This document shows, piece after piece, positions 26,778 through 36,037 of a stretch of DNA of 64,000 nt; the first letter of the stretch is position 1; each line of letters starts with the position of its first letter. The DNA is from Chelativorans sp. J32. Its GTDB lineage: Bacteria; Pseudomonadota; Alphaproteobacteria; Rhizobiales; Rhizobiaceae. A program made the position numbers and the translations under genes. Where the stretch lies: positions 1 through 64,000 of the forward strand of contig NZ_JAEQ01000015.1 of NCBI RefSeq assembly GCF_000518985.1, given 5' to 3'. The notes beneath the pieces were generated by a model. It made no database searches and was not told where the DNA came from. It worked only from the letters and a program-made list of their open reading frames with translations.

Positions 26778-28127
26778 TCAGGCCGCACGAGACGCGGGGC
26801 TTTGCGCTCCGCCCTTCTGGCCACGGCGGCGATTTCGCCTCGAGCGCGGCGGCTTGGACCTGGCTCGCTTGACTTCGCCCTTTCGCTCCGGTCTGCCGGC
26901 AGCACTTTCCCTGACCGGCTTTTCCGGTGAAGCGCTGCGGGGCAGCGGTGCCGGGTCCGCTTCGTTGGTGATATCGCGGGAGATCGGAAGACGCTTGCGT
27001 ATCACGCGCTCGACTTGGCGGAGTTTTGACACTTCACCCGGGTCGCAGAGCGTGATGGCCTCACCTTTCGCGCCATTGCGGCCGGTACGGCCAATGCGGT
27101 GAACATAGCTCTCCGCCTCGTCCGGTAGATCGAAATTCACGACATGGCTGATACCAGGCACGTCGATGCCGCGAGCGGCGATATCCGTCGCTACCAGAAT
27201 CCGCACTGCGCCCTCGCGGAAGTCGTTGAGGGCACGTTGCCGGGCATTCTGCGACTTGTTTCCATGGATAACGGCAGCTTCGAAACCGTCGCGCTCGAGA
27301 TCCTTGGTCACCCGGTCCGCGCCGTGCTTCGTCCGGGCGAAGACAATCACCTGTTCCATCTTGCCGTCGGCCAGCATTTCGCTGAGAAGCTTCCGCTTCT
27401 GCTTGGTGCGTGCCATCACTACGCTCTGCCGGATCTCGGCGGCAGTGGTTCCCTGGGGCGAAACTTCCACACGTACGGGCTCCCTGAGGAGGCTCGCCGC
27501 CAGTGCTTCGATCTCTTTCGGCATGGTTGCGGAAAACAGCGCGGTCTGGCGCGCCGGATGGGTCGCTTTCGCGATCCGGCGAACGTCGTTGATGAAGCCC
27601 ATGTCCAACATGCGGTCGGCCTCGTCGAGCACGAGCCACGTCGTTTCCGACAGGATGACCTGACCTTCCCGAACGAGATCAGTCAGCCGGCCGGGGGTCG
27701 CAATCAATATGTCGACGCCCTGCGCCATCCGCTTGATCTGGGAATGCCGGGAAACGCCGCCAAGAACGAGTGCGGTGGAAACATGGGCGCCCTTGGCGAG
27801 GTCGCGCACCACCTTCTCGATCTGCACGGCCAATTCGCGTGTCGGCACAAGGATGAGAGCGCGTGCCGTGCGCGGCCGCCTCTTTGTCCCGAGGCCGAGG
27901 ATCTTCGCCAGGATGGGCAAGGAGAAGGCGGCGGTTTTGCCGGAACCGGTCTGGGCAACGCCAAGAATGTCACGGCCGGCCAGGAAATGAGGAATGGCTT
28001 CCCGCTGAATGGGCTTCGGCTCGGTCATGCCGGAAGCGGTAGCAGCCTTCAGAAGCGTTGCACCGATGCCGAGATCGGCAAAGCCGGTCGTGGGCTGAAG
28101 ATTTTCGTGGTTCAATATTTGATTCAA
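26778..28127 (-). CDS. rhlE: DEAD-box ATP-dependent RNA helicase, RhlE type
   Basis: The protein has all core helicase motifs: Q-motif FADLGIGATLLKAA and PKPIQREAIP, Walker A AQTGSGKT, PTRELAVQ, DEAD in VLDEADRM, SAT in LFSATMP and HRIGRTGRNG, then a basic, Arg/Lys-rich tail (KRARSKPPRSRRNRRRGQKG). RhlE-type helicases remodel RNA in ribosome assembly or cold adaptation. The start is uncertain: no ATG lies near the Q-motif, so I chose the TTG at 28127 (449 residues); the frame stays open to 28379 with unlikely sequence. The region 28128-28426 upstream has no gene and may include a long leader. Confidence 0.88.
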   Translation of the reverse strand: MNQILNHENLQPTTGFADLGIGATLLKAATASGMTEPKPIQREAIPHFLAGRDILGVAQTGSGKTAAFSLPILAKILGLGTKRRPRTARALILVPTRELAVQIEKVVRDLAKGAHVSTALVLGGVSRHSQIKRMAQGVDILIATPGRLTDLVREGQVILSETTWLVLDEADRMLDMGFINDVRRIAKATHPARQTALFSATMPKEIEALAASLLREPVRVEVSPQGTTAAEIRQSVVMARTKQKRKLLSEMLADGKMEQVIVFARTKHGADRVTKDLERDGFEAAVIHGNKSQNARQRALNDFREGAVRILVATDIAARGIDVPGISHVVNFDLPDEAESYVHRIGRTGRNGAKGEAITLCDPGEVSKLRQVERVIRKRLPISRDITNEADPAPLPRSASPEKPVRESAAGRPERKGEVKRARSKPPRSRRNRRRGQKGGAQSPASRAA

Positions 28128-28426
28128 TTTTGCTCTTTCTAGCACCCGCCTCGATGGCAAGCGCAACCTTTGCGGCAGGGCGCAACCCGCCGAACTATGA
28201 ATTTGATGAACGACAAGGCGGCGGAGAAACTCCGCGCGGCTGCGCTGTCGCGCCCGAATCTCATCGGGCTTTTCCGCCTGCGATTTCATGGGAATTCGAG
28301 GAGGAGAAGACGCAACCTGTCTCGTTAGGAGAAAGCCGGATTGCCGGCCCATGCGCCCTGTACCGCTCATATGGAGCATCGCCGGGCAAAGCGCAACTTA
28401 TATTTTGTGCGGTGCGGGACACGGTC

Positions 28427-28972
28427 TTAAAGCGCGACCGCGCCGGCAAGATCCCTCAGTGCCAGGACTGTGCGCCAGTTGCGCGCCGTCATTGCGACCT
28501 TCAGCGTCGGTTCGATCTTGGGCACGAACAGCGAACGCCCCATACCGTCAGGAGTGTGCAGATAAAGCGACCTGCCCCGTACTGCAAGGCGCTCGGTACC
28601 GGTAGCTTTTGCCTGGAGAGCTTCAATGTCCCGCTGCTCCGGCTCGCTATCCAACGTAAAGAGATGCAGCTTGGTGGGCTCGCCGACCGCTTCCGGGAAA
28701 GGGTTATGTTGGATCGATTCCACCCATTCCGAGTGGCTGCGCACGAGCACGCTCTTTTCGAAGTTCATCTTTTCCTTGACCGCCGCAGCCACGCCTCGGG
28801 CCACCTCGCCTTCCGACAAGCCCGACGCAAGAACAGCGTTGCCGCTGTTGATATAGGTGGCCACATTCCGAAAATCGGCTTCCTCCAACACCTGCCTCAA
28901 CCGTGCGATCGGGAGCTGGGTGGCACCGCCCACGCCCCGGAAAAGCACGATATATGCCGTCATCGGTTTCAT
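28427..28972 (-). CDS. DUF1697 family protein
   Basis: The 181-residue protein fits DUF1697: AYIVLFRGVGG at the start, LRQVLEEADFRNVATYINSG, then VLVRSHSEW and LHLFTLDSEPE. Its function is unknown. Its ATG overlaps the stop of ilvA (ATGA), so it is translated with ilvA; whether it has a metabolic link to threonine is not shown. The next gene downstream is the helicase, on the same strand after about 300 bp. Confidence 0.88.
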   Translation of the reverse strand: MKPMTAYIVLFRGVGGATQLPIARLRQVLEEADFRNVATYINSGNAVLASGLSEGEVARGVAAAVKEKMNFEKSVLVRSHSEWVESIQHNPFPEAVGEPTKLHLFTLDSEPEQRDIEALQAKATGTERLAVRGRSLYLHTPDGMGRSLFVPKIEPTLKVAMTARNWRTVLALRDLAGAVAL

Positions 28973-30225
28973 ATCAGCAGGTTCGCGATCGTCTCATCGT
29001 CGGTGATGTCTTGATAGCCCCAGCCGGCCTCGTCGAAGCGCTTTCTGAGTATGGAAAAATTGCGCCGATCCTTTGTTTCGATGCCGATCAACACTGATCC
29101 GAAGTTGCGCGCGGACTTCTTCAGATATTCGAAGCGGGTGATGTCGTCGTCGGGGCCCAGCAGATCGAGGAAATCCCGCAAAGCGCCGGGACGCTGCGGA
29201 AAGCGGAAGATGAAATATTTCTTCAGCCCCTCAAAGCGGAGCGAGCGCTCCTTCACATCCGGCAGTCGCTCGAAATCAAAATTGCCGCCGGAGACGACAG
29301 CAATGATCGTGCGTCCCCGGATCTCCTTCCGGGAGAAGTCCTTAAGAGCATCGATCGCCAACGCGCCGGCGGGTTCAAGGACAACGCCTTCCACGTTCAG
29401 CATCTCGATCATCGTCGAGCAAAGGCGGTTTTCTGGAATTAAACGAACATCTTGCGGAGAAAATCTCTTCAGACTCTTGAAGGGCTCGCGCCCGATTTCG
29501 GCGACCGCCGCGCCGTCCACGAAATTGTCCACCTGAGGCAGCTTCATCCTCTTGCCGGAGGATAGGCTGCGCTCCAGGCTTGGGGCGCCGGCCGGTTCTG
29601 CGAACACGAATCGTGTGTCGATCCGTTCCTCCTGGAGGAAGCTGCTGATTCCCGCGGCAAGTCCGCCGCCTCCTACCGGCAGGATAACCGTCGCGCCCTC
29701 AAGTTCCGCCCCCAACTGGCTGACCAGTTCGTGGGCCACGGTCGCCTGACCTTCGATGATGTCGGAGTGGTCGAAGGGCGGAACCATCAGGGCATGGCTC
29801 GTCTCGGCGAAATCCGTGGCGGCAGAATAGCAATCCTCGAAGAAGTCGCCGACGAGCCTGATCTTGATCCACTCTCCGCCAAAGAGCTTTGTCTTGTCGA
29901 TCTTTTGCTGCGGCGTGGTGACGGGCATAAAGACAACCCCCTCTCGGGAGAAATGCCGGCAAGCATAGGCAAAACCCTGTGCGTGATTGCCTGCCGAAGC
30001 ACAGACGAATCCTTCCGTACCTGCCCCATTTGCAATGACCTTGCGCATGAAATTGAAGGCGCCGCGGAGCTTGTAGGACCGCACCGGCGTCAGATCCTCC
30101 CGTTTGAGGAAGATCCTCGCTCCCGTCTTCTTCGAGAGGTAATCGTTTTCCTGAAGCGGCGTCTCGGGAAAGAGATCGCGCAGGGCCTGCGCTGCCAAGC
30201 CGACGCGCTCCGTGAAAACGCTCAT
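28969..30225 (-). CDS. ilvA: Threonine ammonia-lyase (threonine dehydratase)
   Basis: The 418-residue PLP enzyme converts threonine to 2-oxobutyrate and ammonia, the first step of isoleucine synthesis. The PLP-lysine motif VRSYKLRGAFN, ASAGNHAQGFA, PVGGGGLAAGISS and VSGGNFDFERL are clear. The C-terminal 80 residues form a single ACT-like region (YFIFRFPQRPGALRDFLDLL, then GSVLIGIETKD), as in the short class with one regulatory domain. GGGAG lies just before the ATG. It forms an overlapping pair with the DUF1697 gene and is divergent from the arylamine N-acetyltransferase. Confidence 0.95.
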   Translation of the reverse strand: MSVFTERVGLAAQALRDLFPETPLQENDYLSKKTGARIFLKREDLTPVRSYKLRGAFNFMRKVIANGAGTEGFVCASAGNHAQGFAYACRHFSREGVVFMPVTTPQQKIDKTKLFGGEWIKIRLVGDFFEDCYSAATDFAETSHALMVPPFDHSDIIEGQATVAHELVSQLGAELEGATVILPVGGGGLAAGISSFLQEERIDTRFVFAEPAGAPSLERSLSSGKRMKLPQVDNFVDGAAVAEIGREPFKSLKRFSPQDVRLIPENRLCSTMIEMLNVEGVVLEPAGALAIDALKDFSRKEIRGRTIIAVVSGGNFDFERLPDVKERSLRFEGLKKYFIFRFPQRPGALRDFLDLLGPDDDITRFEYLKKSARNFGSVLIGIETKDRRNFSILRKRFDEAGWGYQDITDDETIANLLI

Positions 30226-30326
30226 CTCCCGCTCCTTGCCCGACTGGAAAACCTTAGATCGAGCTTGCTATTGCATATGAAACTGATCGAGGTCACTAGC
30301 AGACTGCGGGTCAAGCGGAGGAAAAG

Positions 30327-31163
30327 ATGGGTGAGAAACTCGATAGGATGGGTCTGGAGGCTTATTTTCGGCGCATCGGTTATGAGGGACCTCAGGAGGC
30401 AACGCTCCAAACGCTTTGCAGGCTTCACTTTCTGCACCCACTTGCGATCGCCTTCGAAAACCTGGATCCGCTGTTGCAACGCCAAGTGAAGCTTGATCTG
30501 GCTTCCCTCGAACAGAAGCTGGTGCAGGGCAATCGTGGCGGTTATTGCTTCGAGCAGAACTTGCTCTTCATGGCAGCTCTGATGGCCCTCGGCTTTCGGG
30601 TTTCCGGACTTGCAGCACGTGTACTTTGGGGCCGCGGTGAAGACGCGGTCACACCGCGCAGCCACATGCTTCTGAAGGTCGAACTGCCGGAAGGCACCTA
30701 TTTGGCTGACGTGGGATTCGGCGGATTGACGCTTACCGCTCCGCTTCGCCTGGAAGCCGGTTGGGAACAAGCAACACCGCACGAAATCTTCCGGCTAGAT
30801 CGCGAGGGCGACATGTGGCGAATGCGGGCCAAGCTCGGAGAGGAATGGCGTTCACTCTATCGCTTCAGCCTCGACGAGCAGTTCCTTGTCGACTACGAGA
30901 TCACCAACTACTTCATCTCCACGAGTCCGGAGTCCCACTTCCTGCATTCGCTGATGGCTGCCAGGCCTACTTCCGAGGGGCGCCATGCCCTTCTCAATGA
31001 CCAGCTCAAAACCTACGATCTGAACGGCAGCTATGATCTGCGAATGCTTTCCTCTGGCGAGGAAGTCGTGGCAGTCCTCCGCACAATTTTCGGCATTCAG
31101 CCAACTGATCTCAGCGGCTTGGGTGATGTGCTGGAGAAAAAGGTGATCCTCAAGCAAGCTTGA
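30327..31163 (+). CDS. nat: Arylamine N-acetyltransferase
   Basis: The 278-residue enzyme transfers acetyl from acetyl-CoA to arylamines or hydrazines. The Cys-His-Asp triad is visible: Cys 74 in RGGYCFEQN, His 113 in RSHMLL and Asp 128 in YLADVGFGG. The N-terminal helical part (LEAYFRRIGYEG, FENLDPLL) and length agree with bacterial NATs. AGGAAAAG lies upstream of the ATG. It is monocistronic, divergent from ilvA. Native substrate unknown. Confidence 0.95.
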   Translation: MGEKLDRMGLEAYFRRIGYEGPQEATLQTLCRLHFLHPLAIAFENLDPLLQRQVKLDLASLEQKLVQGNRGGYCFEQNLLFMAALMALGFRVSGLAARVLWGRGEDAVTPRSHMLLKVELPEGTYLADVGFGGLTLTAPLRLEAGWEQATPHEIFRLDREGDMWRMRAKLGEEWRSLYRFSLDEQFLVDYEITNYFISTSPESHFLHSLMAARPTSEGRHALLNDQLKTYDLNGSYDLRMLSSGEEVVAVLRTIFGIQPTDLSGLGDVLEKKVILKQA

Positions 31164-31192
31164 TTTTCAGAGCCGAGAAGAGCGTATTTTCT

Positions 31193-31405
31193 TCAACCGA
31201 GAAGAGATCTTTCCGACCAGTTTCGAGGGTTGGCCCGCTCAGCCAGACGCAGGCGGCAAGTTGGGCAAAGTTCGTATTCGCCCTTGACCAGCTCAGAACC
31301 CTGCCGGGTGGTGATCCTGATCTCCACCCAGCGCCATTCATCGATTTTCCGCAAGGCGCTTTCGACGCCGCAACCATCGCAAGCCCAAAAAGAAGAGCGG
31401 CTCAA
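31193..31405 (-). CDS. Small protein with two Cys pairs (possible zinc ribbon)
   Basis: This frame codes for about 70 residues with CDGCG near the start and CPTCR about 45 residues later, a spacing suited to a zinc ribbon, with a middle region (DEWRWVEIRITTRQGSEL) that looks like beta-strands. I chose a TTG at 31405 because GGAGGGG lies 6-7 nt before it; the frame is open to 31453. It converges on the NAT gene. The cysteine pattern and ribosome site make it credible, but I recognise no family. Confidence 0.5.
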   Translation of the reverse strand: MSRSSFWACDGCGVESALRKIDEWRWVEIRITTRQGSELVKGEYELCPTCRLRLAERANPRNWSERSLLG

Positions 31406-31529
31406 GACATCCCCTCCAAGTTCCCCGTCTTGAGTCTCTATCAAAGCGCGCAATGCGCGAAAAGGCCTGCAACCTCAAATACCCATTTCGTGGTAGGGAA
31501 CCCCCCGGATTATTTCTCGGAGAATGGAC

Positions 31530-31565
31530 GAACAAATAGGCGCCGCGCATTCCCTGCGGGCGCCT
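31530..31565 (-). terminator. Probable terminator of dksA
   Basis: AGGCGCC (31538-31544) pairs with GGCGCCT (31559-31565) around a GC-rich loop. On the minus strand it is followed by ATTTGTT. It lies about 33 bp past the dksA stop. Confidence 0.55.
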
Positions 31566-31597
31566 CATGACGGGAAGGAAATATGCCTGCGGTCGAC

Positions 31598-32014
31598 TCA
31601 GTCGTCCCGATAGACCTTTTCGCGCCTCTCGTGACGTTCCTGGGCTTCGATGGACAGTGTTGCGATGGGGCGAGCATCCAGCCGCTTCAGTGAGATCGGC
31701 TCACCCGTTTCCTCGCAATAGCCATAAGTGCCGTCCTCGATACGCTGCAACGCGGCATCGATCTTGGCAATCAGCTTGCGCTGACGGTCACGCGCGCGCA
31801 GTTCGATGGCGCGGTCTGTTTCGGAGGAGGCGCGATCGGCGAGATCCGGGTGATTTGCGTTTTCCTGCTGCAATGCCTCAAGCGTCTCGCGAGCTTCCTT
31901 CAGAATCTCGTTCTTCCACTTGACCAGCTTGGCCCGAAAATACGCCCGCTGGCGCTCGTTCATGAAGGGCTCTTCCTCAGAGGGGACATAGTCGGCATCG
32001 ACGAGATCGGACAT
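31598..32014 (-). CDS. dksA: DksA/TraR family RNA polymerase-binding factor with reduced zinc site
   Basis: The 138-residue protein matches DksA, which binds the RNA polymerase secondary channel and works with ppGpp. The coiled-coil region (FMNERQRAYFRAKLVKWKNE, then DLADRASSETDRAIELRARD with the acidic tip) is present, then the globular part YGYCEETGEPISLKRLDARP. Of the four zinc Cys in E. coli DksA only the first is kept; the others read Thr, Ser and Ala. The ATG at 32014 gives the expected N-terminus; 39 codons upstream are spurious. It is monocistronic. Confidence 0.92.
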   Translation of the reverse strand: MSDLVDADYVPSEEEPFMNERQRAYFRAKLVKWKNEILKEARETLEALQQENANHPDLADRASSETDRAIELRARDRQRKLIAKIDAALQRIEDGTYGYCEETGEPISLKRLDARPIATLSIEAQERHERREKVYRDD

Positions 32015-32251
32015 GGATATACCCCACAGCTTTCCAGCGGCGCCTATATATTCGGGAGTGACGTCTGCGACAAGCGCTAACGCAATCTGGATAACGCATT
32101 TGTCATCTTTAAGTGGAAGACCTCCATGCAATGCAACGCGTTTCCTTCCCGTCAGAGACCTCTGCGTGCGTCGAGATGGCCAGCAGTTTTGGTATCGGAA
32201 CGGGGATATCGTATAGATTGGACCGGGGGACCCTCAATCTAGGAGGCACGC

Positions 32252-32755
32252 TTGTATCGGCTCTATCTTCTGCGGCACGCCGAGGCTGCTCCTGTGATGG
32301 TGGGCGGACGCGACATTGATCGTCCCCTTTCCGATCGAGGTCGTCAGGACGCGGAGAAACTCGGGATTTCCATGAGGGAAGCCGGATTTATGCCCGTCTC
32401 GGTGCTCAGTTCGAGTGCAGTTCGGGCCCGTGAGACGTGGGAAAAGGTGGCATCCAGATTGGCAAGCACACCCATCGAAACCTGCTATGCACCGGAGCTT
32501 TATCGGGGGGATGCGGAGGATTACCGCATCCTCATTGCCACAGCTGCCGTTGAAGAAGGACTTCTGGTCGTGGGCCATAATCCCATGATCCACGAATTGG
32601 CCTTGGTATTGCTTCGCGCTGACGATCAGGCGCGCTCTGCGATTTCCGGCGGTTTCCTGCCTGGCGCGCTGGCTGTTCTGGATTTCCCCGAACCCTTATG
32701 GAGCATCAGGCCACGAACCGCGTCCCTCACGGCCTTCCTTTTACCGGGCCAATGA
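32252..32755 (+). CDS. sixA: SixA-type histidine phosphatase
   Basis: The 167-residue protein is a small histidine-phosphatase-superfamily member. The catalytic LRHAEA is at residues 7-12, with DRPLSDRGRQDAEKLG, SSSAVRARETW and VVGHNPMIHELA (second catalytic His). SixA removes phosphate from phosphohistidine, for example on Hpt or PTS proteins. The TTG start is well supported by AGGAGG at 6 nt. It precedes ycjX and ycjF on the same strand. Confidence 0.9.
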   Translation: MYRLYLLRHAEAAPVMVGGRDIDRPLSDRGRQDAEKLGISMREAGFMPVSVLSSSAVRARETWEKVASRLASTPIETCYAPELYRGDAEDYRILIATAAVEEGLLVVGHNPMIHELALVLLRADDQARSAISGGFLPGALAVLDFPEPLWSIRPRTASLTAFLLPGQ

Positions 32756-32848
32756 CACGGCCCGTTTCGGCGGCTGCTGAACCCTTTTCATCATCCCGCC
32801 CTATCGCCTATATCCGGTTTGCCGCAGAGAGCAGATGAGGACCGGCCC

Positions 32849-34312
32849 TTGCCATCGCTGACCACGATTGCCGACGAAGCCCGCATCGCCCTCGATACGA
32901 TGGCCGACCGTACAACCGGCCTTTGGTCGCCCTCGATCCGACTTGGCGTAACGGGACTCTCGCGTGCAGGGAAGACCGTGTTCATCTCAGCGCTGGTCCA
33001 TAACCTGATCCATGGCGGTCGCCTGCCCCTCTTCGACGCACAATCATCAGGCCGCATCGCCAAGGCCTATCTCGAACATCAACCCGATGATGCCGTCCCG
33101 CGGTTCCAATATGAGGATCACATCGCCGATCTCGTGGACCGGCGTATCTGGCCGGCTTCGACCCGCGCAATCTCGGAGTTGAGGCTCACGATCGAGTATG
33201 AATCGGCCTCGGCCTGGGGCCGGCTCCTTTCGCGTGGCAAGATCTCGGTTGATATCGTCGACTATCCCGGCGAATGGCTTTTGGATCTTCCCCTTCTCGG
33301 CAAGGACTTTGAGACCTTCAGCCGCGAAGCCATCGAGCTTTCGGAGCTGCCCGGCCGCGAGGACATCGCGCGGCCTTGGCGGAATCTTGCCGCAAGCATA
33401 GACCCGGATGCGGAAGCCGACGAGGTGCTCGCCCGCAAGCTCTTCGAGAGTTTTGCGTCCTATCTGAGGGCCTGCAAAGAGGAGAGCCGCGCTCTATCTA
33501 CCCTTCCGCCTGGGCGCTTTCTGATGCCTGGTGACCTGGAAGGATCGCCGGCTCTTACTTTCGGGCCGCTTTCCAATTTCGACGGGCGTGCGCGTGCAGG
33601 TTCCATGCGCGCCATGATGGAACGGCGCTATGAAGCCTATAAGACCCATGTCGTGAAACCGTTCTTTCGCGAGCATATCGCCCGTCTCGACCGCCAGATC
33701 GTCCTTGTCGACGCCATGCAGGCCATCAATGCCGGCCCCTCGGCCGTGAATGATCTCGAGCGCTCCCTCATGGAGATCCTCTCCTGCTTCCGGCCCGGCC
33801 GCAGCAATCTCCTGACGGGTCTCGTCTCGCGGCGGATCGACCGGATCCTGATCGCTGCCACAAAGGCGGACCACATCCATCACGAGAGCCATGACCGGCT
33901 GCAGGCGATCGTGCGTCGGCTCGCCGAAAGGGCAATCGCACGGGCGGACTTTTCAGGCGCGTCTGTGGACGTGGTGGCAATGGCTGCGATAAGAGCCACC
34001 CGGGAGGGCACTGTCACGCGCGGCCGGCAGACACTTCCCGTCATAATCGGCACGCCGCTCACCGGCGAAAGCATTGGTGATGATGTCTTCGATGGAGAAA
34101 CCGAAACGGCCATTTTCCCAGGGGATTTGCCCGAAAGCCCCGCTGCCCTTTTCCGAAAGGACGCACCCCCGCCTGCCGGCGACCCGGCGATACGTTTCGT
34201 GCGCTTCCGTCCACCCAAGCTCGAACGCACGGCTGAAGGCATGACCCTGTCGCTGCCTCACATTCGGCTGGATCGGGCGCTGCAATTTCTACTCGGAGAC
34301 AAGCTCGCATGA
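32849..34312 (+). CDS. ycjX: YcjX family P-loop NTPase (DUF463)
   Basis: The 487-residue protein is a YcjX-type GTPase-like protein. The P-loop is GVTGLSRAGKTVF near residue 34, followed by VDIVDYPGEWLLDLPLL (a Walker B-like DxPG) and LIAATKADHIHHES (NKxD-like TKAD). The family is often paired with YcjF and linked to envelope stress, but its role is unproven. The frame opens at a TTG at 32819; I prefer the TTG at 32849 because GATGAGGA lies before it. Its stop overlaps the ycjF ATG (ATGA). Confidence 0.9.
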   Translation: MPSLTTIADEARIALDTMADRTTGLWSPSIRLGVTGLSRAGKTVFISALVHNLIHGGRLPLFDAQSSGRIAKAYLEHQPDDAVPRFQYEDHIADLVDRRIWPASTRAISELRLTIEYESASAWGRLLSRGKISVDIVDYPGEWLLDLPLLGKDFETFSREAIELSELPGREDIARPWRNLAASIDPDAEADEVLARKLFESFASYLRACKEESRALSTLPPGRFLMPGDLEGSPALTFGPLSNFDGRARAGSMRAMMERRYEAYKTHVVKPFFREHIARLDRQIVLVDAMQAINAGPSAVNDLERSLMEILSCFRPGRSNLLTGLVSRRIDRILIAATKADHIHHESHDRLQAIVRRLAERAIARADFSGASVDVVAMAAIRATREGTVTRGRQTLPVIIGTPLTGESIGDDVFDGETETAIFPGDLPESPAALFRKDAPPPAGDPAIRFVRFRPPKLERTAEGMTLSLPHIRLDRALQFLLGDKLA

Positions 34313-35367
34313 GCCAACCGCGCCGTCCTGCAGCCTTCCGGATCGATCCCGCGCCGGCTGAAGTCACCGAGCAAGCTCGGGAGAACGGCCGCAAGCCACG
34401 CGCCATCAGGGTGGACGAGTCGGTAAAGATCACTCCTGCAGAAATCGACGTCTTCGATACGTTGGAGCCCGCAGCTTCCGCTCCTCCGCCGGCCATCGCA
34501 CCCAAGCGCCGCTCCCGGCTCGGCACCGTTTTCTTTACGGCCCTTGGCATGCTTGTTTCGCTCGCGGCCGGGCTTTGGGCGGACCGCCTCATCCGCGACC
34601 TCTTCTCGCGCTCGGACTGGCTGGGCTGGCTGGGCACAGTGCTCGTAGCAGCGGTGGCTTTGGCGCTGATCGCCATTGTGGCGCGAGAAGCCTTCGCGGT
34701 CATGCGCCTTGCCTCCGTGGAAAAGATGCGCCGCCGCTCCGACGACGCCTACGAACGTGATGATCCAAAAGAAGCGCGCGCCGTTATCGCGGATCTGTCC
34801 GCGCTGCTCGCAAGCCACGCCGACACGGCGGCGGGCCGCGAGCGCCTGAAGCAATTGGAAGGCGATATCATTGATGGACGGGACCTTCTCCGCATCGCAG
34901 AGAAGGAACTCCTGGTCCCTCTGGACAAACGGGCGCAGAAACTCGTTCTGGATGCAGCCAAGCGTGTCTCGGTGGTGACGGCGGTCAGCCCCCGCGCCTT
35001 GATGGATATCGGCTACGTCGTTTTCGAAGTCGTAAGGCTGCTTCGCCGATTGGCTGAGCTCTATTGCGGCCGCCCCGGATTTTTTGGATTCTTGCGGCTG
35101 TCGCGCAATGTGCTCGCCCATCTGGCGGTTACCGGCTCCATGGCCTTGGGCGACGGCATCGTACAGCAAGTCGTCGGGCATGGTCTTGCTGCGCGCCTTT
35201 CCGCCAGACTTGGCGAGGGCGTTGTGAATGGCATGATGACAGCGCGCATCGGCATCGCCGCCATTTCCGCAATACGCCCCCTCTCCTTCCGGGCAGTCGA
35301 GCGGCCGGGCGTAGGGGATTTCGTAAAGGCCCTGACGCAATTCGCGGCGAAATCCGATCAAAAATGA
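34309..35367 (+). CDS. ycjF: YcjF/TIGR01620 family membrane protein (DUF697)
   Basis: The 352-residue protein has a long polar N-terminus, two membrane helices (about 70-90 and 102-122), a charged helical middle (RRRSDDAYERDDPKEARAVI) and the DUF697 C-terminal region with hydrophobic segments (SRNVLAHLAVTGSMALGDGI). It is the standard partner of YcjX, whose stop it overlaps by 4 bp. Together they probably act as a membrane-associated GTPase pair. The gene ends about 130 bp before the secreted hypothetical protein. Confidence 0.9.
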   Translation: MSQPRRPAAFRIDPAPAEVTEQARENGRKPRAIRVDESVKITPAEIDVFDTLEPAASAPPPAIAPKRRSRLGTVFFTALGMLVSLAAGLWADRLIRDLFSRSDWLGWLGTVLVAAVALALIAIVAREAFAVMRLASVEKMRRRSDDAYERDDPKEARAVIADLSALLASHADTAAGRERLKQLEGDIIDGRDLLRIAEKELLVPLDKRAQKLVLDAAKRVSVVTAVSPRALMDIGYVVFEVVRLLRRLAELYCGRPGFFGFLRLSRNVLAHLAVTGSMALGDGIVQQVVGHGLAARLSARLGEGVVNGMMTARIGIAAISAIRPLSFRAVERPGVGDFVKALTQFAAKSDQK

Positions 35368-35494
35368 ATCGGATCTCCGTTGATACACAAGTTTACTGCG
35401 CTCTGGTCGCTGAAGCTGGCTCGACAGTGATAAAGCTTTAACCAAACTTCTTCATGCTTCTGAAATCGTTATCGCCACTGGATTGTCGGTCCCC

Positions 35495-36037
35495 ATGTTC
35501 CTGCGCAGTCTCGTCCTTATGCCCTTCGCTGCCGCCATCGCTTCGGCCGGCACCGTAGCCTCCGCAACGGCCGCCGACCATGAGCGGCGGTTTTTCGAGC
35601 AGATCCAGGGCTCCTGGATCGGTCCCGGCGAGATCGTAGCCGGCAAGTACAAGGGTACAAAATTCGTCTGCAACTTCGCCGGCACCACGCCCGAGGACCG
35701 GGTGGGGATGGCGCTCGACGGCGGCTGCCGCGTCGGGGTTTTCAACCAGGACATGTCGGCCCGGGTGGAACGCAGCAAATCCGGATTCAGCGGGACGTTT
35801 CTAGATGGCGCGGAAGGCAAAGGGCTCGATGTGATCGGTGGCGCGGTCAAGGGTGAGTCCGCGGTCTTCGCCATTCACCGGAAGGCGCTCACAGGGGCAA
35901 TGCGAGCGCAGCTTTCCGGTAAGAATACGATGAACGTGACGATCTCGGTCAATGTGGACGACGAACTTGTCCCGGTGATCGGGATGACGCTTAAACGGGT
36001 GGATGCAAAGACCGTGAGTGCCCTCACCGGCGAATAG
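35495..36037 (+). CDS. Secreted hypothetical protein
   Basis: The 180-residue product has a signal peptide (MFLRSLVLMPFAAAIASAGT, cleavage near ATA-ADH). The mature part starts HERRFFEQIQGSWIGPGEI, a lipocalin-like opening in which an early GxW motif is followed by beta-strands; two Cys (CNFAG, GGCRVG) could form a disulfide. I recognise no named family. The ATG at 35495 is preferred over a TTG four codons upstream. Its 3' end overlaps folK, which converges on it, by 14 bp. Confidence 0.65.
   Translation: MFLRSLVLMPFAAAIASAGTVASATAADHERRFFEQIQGSWIGPGEIVAGKYKGTKFVCNFAGTTPEDRVGMALDGGCRVGVFNQDMSARVERSKSGFSGTFLDGAEGKGLDVIGGAVKGESAVFAIHRKALTGAMRAQLSGKNTMNVTISVNVDDELVPVIGMTLKRVDAKTVSALTGE

Noticed and set aside
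27144-28142. Plus-strand frame opposite the RhlE-like helicase
   Set aside because: It is an antisense shadow; the helicase motifs are all on the minus strand.
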